The notes below the pieces were generated by a model, which searched no databases, was not told the origin of the DNA, and saw nothing but the letters and a program-made list of their open reading frames with translations. Positions 1 through 5,200 of a stretch of DNA of 10,613 bases are shown piece after piece. How positions within the stretch are numbered: the first letter of the stretch is position 1; every line of letters starts with the position of its first letter. This DNA is from Desulfuromusa sp. (GTDB lineage Bacteria > Desulfobacterota > Desulfuromonadia > Desulfuromonadales > Geopsychrobacteraceae), in contig JAUVCS010000016.1 of the NCBI GenBank assembly GCA_030590745.1, positions 1-10,613 on the forward strand. Direction: 5' to 3'. The position numbers and the translations under genes are program-made.

Positions 1-108
1 CTCGACAAGGAGTTCCTTGCTTTTACTGATGATAACACCGCAGAGATGCATGTTGTTTATCGGCGTAAAGATGGTAACTATGGTTTGATCGTCCCGCAAG
101 GGAGTTAA
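1..108 (+). CDS. hpf: Ribosome hibernation-promoting factor, long form (3' end only)
   Basis: Frame 1 is open from the first base to a TAA at 106-108 and encodes the last 35 residues of a protein. The visible part has the signature of the C-terminal dimerisation domain of long-form HPF (HPF/YfiA family): a 'FLAFTDDNTAEMHVVYRRKD' stretch followed by GNYGLIVP at the extreme C-terminus. In that family the N-terminal domain binds the 30S subunit and the C-terminal domain pairs two ribosomes into inactive 100S dimers in stationary phase. The N-terminal ribosome-binding domain lies outside the window. In related genomes hpf commonly sits between rpoN and the ptsN/hprK genes, which fits the downstream neighbours here. 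The presence of rpoN upstream is inference. A terminator follows directly. Confidence 0.88.
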   Translation, partial: LDKEFLAFTDDNTAEMHVVYRRKDGNYGLIVPQGS

Positions 109-116
109 TATTTGTA

Positions 117-158
117 ACGGGTCTTTTTTCTGTAAGGGAGAGAGACCCGTATTTTTCT
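117..158 (+). terminator. Intrinsic terminator (or attenuator) between hpf and ptsN
   Basis: Bases 117-131 (ACGGGTCTTTTTTCT) pair with 136-150 (GGGAGAGAGACCCGT). The first eight pairs (117-124 with 143-150) are perfect Watson-Crick, and the upper stem continues with alternating A-U and G-U pairs. This gives a continuous 15-base-pair stem closed by a GUAA loop (132-135), a GNRA-type tetraloop. A T-rich run (ATTTTTCTATTT) starts immediately after the stem. The hairpin begins only 8 bases after the hpf stop, so it reads as the hpf terminator. Because ptsN starts 27 bases after the hairpin with no clear promoter between them, partial read-through (attenuation) is also possible. Confidence 0.85.
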
Positions 159-184
159 ATTTCTGACTTGATAAGATTGTGATT

Positions 185-646
185 ATGAAAATATCTGAAC
201 TGCTGGATCCAAGAGCTATTATTGCTGATATGCAAGCTAAGGATAAACCTAGAGCTCTTGTCGAATTGACCGATTCATTGATCTCCTGTGATCCATCTTT
301 AAATGGGGATGCTGTGATTTCTGTTCTACAGGAGCGAGAAAGACTTGGCAGCACCGGAATCGGTGATGGTGTCGCCATTCCCCATGGTAAATTAGCGGGG
401 ATTCCCGAGTTGAAACTGGTTTTTGGGCGGAGTCATTCGGGGGTTGATTTCGAATCGATGGATGGGCAACCGGCATACCTGTTTTTTCTGCTGATTGCTC
501 CTGAGGAGTCGGTTGGTGTCCACCTGAAAACCCTGGCCAGAATTTCCAAATTATTAAAAGATGTCTCGGTCAGGAAAAAGCTGCTTGATGCTCCTGATCA
601 GGCGGCGATTTATCAGGCTATTCTTGACCAAGAGGAACAGTCCTGA
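185..646 (+). CDS. ptsN: PTS nitrogen-regulatory EIIA protein (EIIA-Ntr)
   Basis: This encodes 153 residues, a normal length for the soluble EIIA-Ntr / fructose-type EIIA domain. The phosphorylatable histidine is His67 in the motif GIGDGVAIPHGK (residues 58-69), followed by the family's central region with FLLIAPEESVGVHLKTLARI. EIIA-Ntr proteins accept phosphate from an HPr-type carrier and regulate other proteins (potassium uptake, stress and nitrogen responses in enterobacteria) rather than transporting sugar. I chose ATG at 185, giving MKISELL, because a GATAAG stretch (170-175) sits about nine bases upstream. A GTG at 179 would add two residues and leave almost no ribosome-binding spacing. 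No GAF-containing EI-Ntr or NPr is visible, so the likely donor is the HPr and enzyme I encoded downstream. It is the first gene of the PTS operon, 50 bases before hprK. Confidence 0.93.
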   Translation: MKISELLDPRAIIADMQAKDKPRALVELTDSLISCDPSLNGDAVISVLQERERLGSTGIGDGVAIPHGKLAGIPELKLVFGRSHSGVDFESMDGQPAYLFFLLIAPEESVGVHLKTLARISKLLKDVSVRKKLLDAPDQAAIYQAILDQEEQS

Positions 647-696
647 TTTTTTTTGGGTACCATCATTGCCCCGGTGGATAATCAGGTTGCAAAATT

Positions 697-1671
697 ATGC
701 CAAAACTTACCATTCAGGAAATACTTGATGAAAAAGAATCCGGTCTGGATTTGGAACTGTTGTCCGGTGCCGGGGGATTGTCCAATACCGTTTCAGTTCC
801 AAGGATTCAGAAGCCGGGACTTGCTCTGGCCGGCTATACCGATAGCCTGCACCCCGATCGGGTGCAGATAATTGGTTCGACGGAACTGAATTTTCTGGAA
901 AATATGCCACGGGAGGAGGCGGTTAGAAAACTTCGTGGTGTCTGCCGCAAGAACCTCTCCTGTTTAATTATTACTAAAAATCAGCAAGCTCCTGATTATC
1001 TGATTGAACATACTGAAGCAGGCAATACTCCCCTTTTAAGAACTAAACATCTCAGTTCTAATTTCATTGCTCTCTTGACCCGTTTTCTGGAAGAGCGGCT
1101 ATTGCCGACTTCGACTCTGCACGGGGTTTTGATGGATATCCTTGGGGTTGGTGTCTTGATCCAAGGTAAGAGTGGGGTGGGGAAAAGTGAGTGTGCTCTT
1201 GAGCTGATTTTGCGTGGTTACCGTCTGGTTGCTGATGATGTTATCAAAGTACGATTTAAACTCCCTGCGGTCATTTTTGGTGAAGGGATGGATCTGCTTC
1301 ACTACCATATGGAAATTCGTGGTCTGGGGATTCTTAATATCAAGCACCTTTTTGGTGTCGCAGCAATTCGGGAACGCAAAAAAATTGATCTGGTTGTTGA
1401 GCTGGCAAAATGGGAAGATGATAAGGAGTATGATCGCCTGGGGGTGGAAAATCAGGTATTTAATATCCATGGAGTTGACCTCCCATTTGTGAAGATACCG
1501 GTCGCTCCAGGACGGAATATCAGCACCATCGTTGAAGTTGCAGCACGTAATCAACTGCTGAAAGAGATGGGTTATCATAGTGCCCGTGAATTTCAGGAAC
1601 TGTTGGAGAAACGGATGGCTGAAACGGCATATCTCCACTCGCACAATATTATCGGGGACAATCTGGAATGA
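697..1671 (+). CDS. hprK: HPr kinase/phosphorylase (HPrK/P)
   Basis: This bifunctional cytoplasmic enzyme phosphorylates HPr on Ser46 with ATP (or PPi) and removes that phosphate. The 324 residues match the full-length family: an N-terminal domain of about 130 residues and a C-terminal catalytic domain. The catalytic domain contains His142 (in LHGVLMDI), the P-loop GKSGVGKS at 157-164, the Asp pair at 180-181 (VADDV) and the family signature MEIRGLGILNI at 205-215. The substrate Ser46 is present in the HPr encoded in the same operon, so enzyme and substrate match. The ATG at 697 is preceded by a weak AGGT (684-687) at nine bases. The stop overlaps the rapZ start by four bases (ATGA, 1668-1671), indicating translational coupling. 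Proteobacteria lack CcpA-type catabolite repression, so the outcome of Ser46 phosphorylation here is more likely control of PTS phosphate flow (inference). Confidence 0.96.
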   Translation: MPKLTIQEILDEKESGLDLELLSGAGGLSNTVSVPRIQKPGLALAGYTDSLHPDRVQIIGSTELNFLENMPREEAVRKLRGVCRKNLSCLIITKNQQAPDYLIEHTEAGNTPLLRTKHLSSNFIALLTRFLEERLLPTSTLHGVLMDILGVGVLIQGKSGVGKSECALELILRGYRLVADDVIKVRFKLPAVIFGEGMDLLHYHMEIRGLGILNIKHLFGVAAIRERKKIDLVVELAKWEDDKEYDRLGVENQVFNIHGVDLPFVKIPVAPGRNISTIVEVAARNQLLKEMGYHSAREFQELLEKRMAETAYLHSHNIIGDNLE

Positions 1672-2528
1672 GTCGCCGGTTACTGATTATTACCGGACTC
1701 TCTGGTTCCGGGAAAAGTACTGCAGCCAGGGTGCTGGAGGATCAGGGGTTTTTCGTCGTGGACAACCTGCCGCTGGTGATGTTGCCGGATTTTATGCAGA
1801 GGGCTCGGGAGGAGTTGAATCCCAATGCCGATGTTGCCGTGGTTATTGACGTTCGTAACCGTGGTTTCTTAAGTGAATATGACAAAACCTTTGCCCACTT
1901 AGAGGGGGAAGGTTACCAGCTCGAAATTTTGTTTTTTGAAGCAGCCGATGCAGTGTTACAACGACGTTACTCTGAAACCCGGCGTCTGCATCCTCTGGCG
2001 ACGGTTGAAACTCTTCAGTTCGGGATAGAAAAGGAGCGTCAGCAGCTCCATCAATTACGCGATAGTGCGACGAAGGTTATCGATAGTAGTAATCTGAACT
2101 CACGGCAACTGCGTGATCTGATCCTGGGATTTCTGGGTGAGAAACATGATTCCCTGCTGATTGTTAATTTGGAATCATTTGGTTACCGTTATGGTCTTCC
2201 ACCGGCTGCTGATCTGGTTTTTGATGTCCGTTTTTTACCCAATCCACACTACATTGATGAACTACGACCCCTGACAGGCTTAGATCCAAAGTTGCGGCAA
2301 TATGTCCTCTCGCAGCAGACTTGTCGTGATTTCCGCCAGCATCTTGACCATATGCTCGGCTTTTTGCTCCCCCATTATCAAGCTGAGGGGAAAAGTTACC
2401 TGACGGTTGCCATTGGCTGCACCGGGGGAAGACATCGGAGCGTTTCTATTGTTGAAGATCTCTCCAGCAATTTTCCTGAGTCGGGTGTTATTCTCCGGGT
2501 CAACCATCGGGATGTTGATAAGGGTTAG
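1668..2528 (+). CDS. rapZ: RNase adapter protein RapZ (P-loop nucleotide-binding)
   Basis: The 286 residues match the RapZ/YvcJ family length. The N-terminal kinase-like domain has the Walker A motif GLSGSGKS at 10-17. The C-terminal domain carries the hallmark GCTGGRHRS at 250-258, which in E. coli RapZ forms part of the pocket that senses glucosamine-6-phosphate or related metabolites. In E. coli RapZ guides RNase E to the sRNA GlmZ and so tunes glucosamine-6-phosphate synthase; in Bacillus the homologue is a GTP/ATP-binding protein with no known sRNA. The C-terminus here (NHRDVDKG) lacks most of the basic tail reported as needed for RNA binding in E. coli, so the sRNA role should not be assumed. 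The start ATG overlaps the hprK stop, with GGGGA (1654-1658) as a plausible ribosome-binding site. The gene ends three bases before the EIIA start. Confidence 0.94.
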   Translation: MSRRLLIITGLSGSGKSTAARVLEDQGFFVVDNLPLVMLPDFMQRAREELNPNADVAVVIDVRNRGFLSEYDKTFAHLEGEGYQLEILFFEAADAVLQRRYSETRRLHPLATVETLQFGIEKERQQLHQLRDSATKVIDSSNLNSRQLRDLILGFLGEKHDSLLIVNLESFGYRYGLPPAADLVFDVRFLPNPHYIDELRPLTGLDPKLRQYVLSQQTCRDFRQHLDHMLGFLLPHYQAEGKSYLTVAIGCTGGRHRSVSIVEDLSSNFPESGVILRVNHRDVDKG

Positions 2529-2531
2529 CGG

Positions 2532-2939
2532 ATGATTGGTATTGTAGTTGTGACTCACGCTGGTTTGGCTGATGAATTAATTCAGGCAACTCAATTGATC
2601 CTTGGTCCACTCAAGAGGGTAGCGTCTCTCAGCATCGATCGTGAAATGTCGTTAGATACTGCTAAGGAAAAATTAGATCAGGTGGTTGCTCAAGTTGGAA
2701 TAGATGGTGATGGGATTATTATTTTAACTGATCTGTTCGGCGGTACCCCGACCAATATTAGTGCTGAATTGCTTCAGGAGGGGGTGGTGGAGATCCTGAC
2801 CGGGGTGAATTTGCCGATGCTGATCAAGGGGGTCGGTTCGCGGATGAATCAAAATCTGGACGGTTTGGTGACCCTGCTCAAAGATTACGGGAAAAATGCG
2901 ATTATCCGTCCTTCTGAGTTACTGAGATCTACCAGGTAG
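2532..2939 (+). CDS. PTS mannose-family EIIA component
   Basis: The 135 residues match a stand-alone mannose-class (ManX N-terminal type) EIIA domain. It begins MIGIVVVTH, so the phosphorylated histidine is His9, at the end of the first beta strand as in E. coli ManX His10. The second family motif LTDLFGGTPTN is at 65-75 and GVNLPML at 91-97. It accepts phosphate from HPr~P and passes it to the EIIB encoded next. The ribosome-binding site AAGGG (2520-2524) lies inside the end of rapZ, seven bases before the ATG, so translation is probably coupled. Unlike E. coli ManX, EIIA and EIIB are separate polypeptides. In several relatives EIIA occurs here without a permease and may act only in regulation. 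In this window the full permease follows, which favours a transport role. Confidence 0.93.
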   Translation: MIGIVVVTHAGLADELIQATQLILGPLKRVASLSIDREMSLDTAKEKLDQVVAQVGIDGDGIIILTDLFGGTPTNISAELLQEGVVEILTGVNLPMLIKGVGSRMNQNLDGLVTLLKDYGKNAIIRPSELLRSTR

Positions 2940-2958
2940 AACGATTTATTGGAGAGTT

Positions 2959-3456
2959 ATGGCTCTTGTCCTTGTCCGCATAGATAACCGGTTGATTCAT
3001 GGCCAGGTTCTGGAAGCTTGGGTTCCTTTTATCCGGGCCGATTGCATTGTTGTTGCCAATGATAACATTGCCCGGAAACCGTTGCAGAAATTAATGATGC
3101 AAGCTTCAGTCCCCAGTCGGATGCAGGTTGAAATCGGTACTGTTGCAGAGGCGATTCTTCTGTTGAATTCACCCCAGCTCAAAAAACGGAGAATTCTCCT
3201 GCTGTTTGGTACAACGGCAGATGCTGTTCGTGCCTATCAGGGTGGCTTGATCTATGATCGGTTGAACCTTGGGAATCTACAGGCAGAGAGAGGTAAAGCC
3301 CGGCTCAGCTGTACTCTATTTCTTGATCCGGCTGATCTGGATGATCTGGAATTACTTGATCAGGCAGGAGTCAAGATCACCGCTCGCTGTATTCCAGCAG
3401 ATGGCGGGCGCCCCTGGCGAAAGTTGATTCCTGTGACAAAAAGGGAAACTAGATGA
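2959..3456 (+). CDS. PTS mannose/fructose/sorbose-family EIIB component
   Basis: The 165 residues match the EIIB of the mannose class. The active-site motif RIDNRLIHGQV is at 7-17, with the phosphorylated His14. This is the family consensus R-[VI]-D-[DN]-R-L-I-H-G-Q-V. EIIB receives phosphate from EIIA His9 and transfers it to the incoming sugar at the EIIC/EIID permease on the inner face of the membrane. A GGAG (2951-2954) lies four bases before the ATG, rather close but usable. The stop codon overlaps the EIIC start by four bases (ATGA, 3453-3456). The C-terminus is rich in Arg and Lys. Sequence alone does not identify the sugar. Confidence 0.93.
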   Translation: MALVLVRIDNRLIHGQVLEAWVPFIRADCIVVANDNIARKPLQKLMMQASVPSRMQVEIGTVAEAILLLNSPQLKKRRILLLFGTTADAVRAYQGGLIYDRLNLGNLQAERGKARLSCTLFLDPADLDDLELLDQAGVKITARCIPADGGRPWRKLIPVTKRETR

Positions 3457-4142
3457 CACTCAGTCTGACCCTTGGAGCTCTGGTCTCTTTGATCTGTGGT
3501 CTGGATCGTGTGGCGATTCTGCAGATGATGGTTTCGCGGCCGATAGTCGCAGCCCCTTTGACTGCTCTACTTCTTGGAGAACCCTTGGTTGGTTTACAGA
3601 TAGGGGTGATGGTTGAACTGCTCTGGCTGGCCCGGTTACCGGTCGGTGCTGCGGTTCCGCCTGATGATACTCAGGTGGCAATTGCCAGTAGTGTGCTGGT
3701 CATAGCTCTGGGACAATCATTAGATGCTTCAGGGACAGAATTGTTATTGCTGTGCTTGTTTGTGGCGATCCCCCTCGGCAAGGTTGGTCAATATTTTGAT
3801 CGCTATGCCAGAGAATATAATGTGCGGCTGGTCAAGCAGGTTTCTTCTGCCCTGAGTCGGGGATCGTTCCTCGCTGCTGAAGGTCAACATTTACGTGGGT
3901 TGATCAGCTTTTCCCTCTCCTCATTGGGAACTTATGCAGTTATTATCCTGGGAGGCTGGTCAATTATTCCGCTACTGTGGCCCTATGTTCAACAGCCACT
4001 GAGCTATTCGTCCAGCTGGATGCAACTGGCTTTTCCTCTGGTGGGAATCACGGTCATTTTGGGAACGATCAACGTCAGCCGGGCAATTACCTTGTTTTGT
4101 GCCGCTTTTTGCATGTCCTTTCTATTAATGTGGTTGGTGTGA
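3453..4142 (+). CDS. PTS mannose-family EIIC membrane permease
   Basis: This encodes 229 residues, mostly hydrophobic, so an inner-membrane protein. The N-terminal half carries mannose-class EIIC features: LDRVAILQMMVSRPIV (17-32), the GEPLVGLQIGVMVELLWL stretch (42-59) and the conserved PVGAAVPPD (63-71) that contributes to the translocation pathway in this family. Further hydrophobic segments lie roughly at 76-90, 96-110, 150-178 and 190-228. It is shorter than E. coli ManY (about 266 residues), and the shortening lies in the C-terminal half. A clear ribosome-binding site AAGGG (3441-3445) stands seven bases before the ATG, inside the EIIB gene. With EIID it should form the membrane complex. 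Substrate unknown. Confidence 0.9.
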   Translation: MTLSLTLGALVSLICGLDRVAILQMMVSRPIVAAPLTALLLGEPLVGLQIGVMVELLWLARLPVGAAVPPDDTQVAIASSVLVIALGQSLDASGTELLLLCLFVAIPLGKVGQYFDRYAREYNVRLVKQVSSALSRGSFLAAEGQHLRGLISFSLSSLGTYAVIILGGWSIIPLLWPYVQQPLSYSSSWMQLAFPLVGITVILGTINVSRAITLFCAAFCMSFLLMWLV

Positions 4143-4144
4143 AG

Positions 4145-4918
4145 ATGGCTATTTCATGGCGAACCCGCCTCCATATATGGTTTCGATTGTTGCTCTTGCA
4201 GGCCAGCTGGAATTTCGAAACTCTCCAGGGAATCGGTTTTTTCTACGCGCTATTCCCGGGGTTAAGAAAACTCTATGGCAAGGAAAAACTGCCGGAGGTG
4301 AGTCTCAAGTATATTGGCTATTTCAATACCCATGTCTACTTTGCCCCTTTGGTTGCCGGGGCAGTTCTTCGCTTGGAAGAGGATCGGGCTTCCGGAACTG
4401 TTGTACCTGAAGTTGAAATTGATGATTTTAAAGAGATGGTTGCAGCTCCTTATGCAGCCATCGGAGATGCTTTTTTCTGGGGTGGGTTGCGTCCACTGGT
4501 TGCCGGGGTGGCGCTGTTTTTTGCGGTAAAAGGGATTCTCTGGGCACCGTTGATATTTGTCCTGCTGTATAATATTGTCCCGATCTGGATCAGAACGGTA
4601 TTCTTTTCTCATGGTTATCGTCATGGTTTGAAATCAGTTGAATTTATTCAACGACATAAATTGCCGGATTTAGCTATCCATACCAAGGAAGCGGCAGTTG
4701 TCATTCTTGGTGGGCTGAGTGCATTTATGGTCTTTTCTCAGCTGACCCAGCATCAATTGCCGAGTTGGTTGGGGATGCTGACTCTGATCCCGATGGTTAT
4801 GTTAGGGCTGGTGGCACGTAAAGGGATCTCAACATTGTTGCTGGTTATCATAACTGTCAGTGCTATTTTTTTAATTGGATTGTTCTGGGCTGATGTTGTC
4901 CAATTGATGGTTTTTTGA
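4145..4918 (+). CDS. PTS mannose-family EIID membrane component
   Basis: The 257 residues match EIID of the mannose class. The N-terminal half has the family signature LLQASWNFETLQGIGFFYAL (17-36) and then YFNTHVYFAPLVAGAVLRLEE (59-79). Hydrophobic helices follow near 117-148, 183-199, 208-224 and 229-256. EIID is unique to this PTS class and completes the membrane channel with EIIC. The reading frame is open back to 3977, but that start would overlap EIIC by more than 160 bases. The domain begins just after 4145, where ATG lies two bases beyond the EIIC stop. A GTG at 4139, overlapping the EIIC stop as GTGA, is an alternative adding two residues. No strong ribosome-binding site is visible, so translation probably depends on ribosomes finishing EIIC. 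Confidence 0.9.
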   Translation: MAISWRTRLHIWFRLLLLQASWNFETLQGIGFFYALFPGLRKLYGKEKLPEVSLKYIGYFNTHVYFAPLVAGAVLRLEEDRASGTVVPEVEIDDFKEMVAAPYAAIGDAFFWGGLRPLVAGVALFFAVKGILWAPLIFVLLYNIVPIWIRTVFFSHGYRHGLKSVEFIQRHKLPDLAIHTKEAAVVILGGLSAFMVFSQLTQHQLPSWLGMLTLIPMVMLGLVARKGISTLLLVIITVSAIFLIGLFWADVVQLMVF

Positions 4919-4933
4919 GGGGAAAGTGGAATT

Positions 4934-5200
4934 ATGCAAAACCGTAATTTTAAGATTGTCAATCGGTTGGGATTGCATGCCAGGGCGGCTGCCCAACTTG
5001 TCCAGACAGCCAGTCGGTTCAGCTCTGAAATCAACTTAATCAAAGATGACATAGAGGTGAATGGTAAAAGTATCATGGGAATTTTACTGCTTGCAGCACC
5101 GCAGGGAACAGAGATTGCTGTGATGGTTGAAGGTGATGATGAGCAGCAGGCAATGGATGTTATTGCCGAACTAATTGAGGCTGGGTTTGGTGAAGATTAA
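4934..5200 (+). CDS. ptsH: Phosphocarrier protein HPr
   Basis: The 88 residues match HPr length. Both regulatory sites are visible. His15, in the motif RLGLHARAAA (11-20), is phosphorylated by enzyme I. Ser46, in GKSIMGIL (44-51), is the HPrK/P target. HPr distributes PEP-derived phosphate to the EIIA proteins; phosphorylation on Ser46 usually lowers this transfer. The intact GKSIMGI motif distinguishes it from NPr paralogues, which often vary here. It lies 15 bases after EIID with AGGGG (4918-4922) upstream of its ATG, and its last 11 bases overlap the chosen start of ptsI. It is the single carrier seen in the operon, so it probably serves both the mannose-class EIIA and EIIA-Ntr (inference). 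Confidence 0.96.
   Translation: MQNRNFKIVNRLGLHARAAAQLVQTASRFSSEINLIKDDIEVNGKSIMGILLLAAPQGTEIAVMVEGDDEQQAMDVIAELIEAGFGED
5177..5192 (+). promoter_or_regulatory. Ribosome-binding site deciding the ptsI start
   Basis: GAGG at 5177-5180 is followed nine bases later by GTG at 5190-5192, all inside the last codons of ptsH. No ATG occurs in the ptsI frame before the conserved LVGIGVSPG region, so the start must be a non-ATG codon. This pairing gives the best spacing. It also means enzyme I begins with GTG overlapping the HPr stop by 11 bases. Confidence 0.6.

Noticed and set aside
647..696. Possible terminator between ptsN and hprK (a run of eight T starting near the ptsN stop)
   Set aside because: The T-run precedes rather than follows any hairpin, and no stem of useful length is present. 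The only symmetry is a short GGTACC palindrome and a weak ATAAT/ATTAT pair around the hprK start.
1099..1644. A 181-codon open frame on the minus strand, antisense to hprK
   Set aside because: It lies entirely within the catalytic domain of a clear hprK gene, has no recognisable domain, and its composition (many Asn, Thr, Ile, Phe) looks like a reverse-frame shadow.
4262..4624. A 120-codon open frame on the minus strand within the EIID gene
   Set aside because: Low-complexity composition with no domain, opposite to a well-supported EIID.
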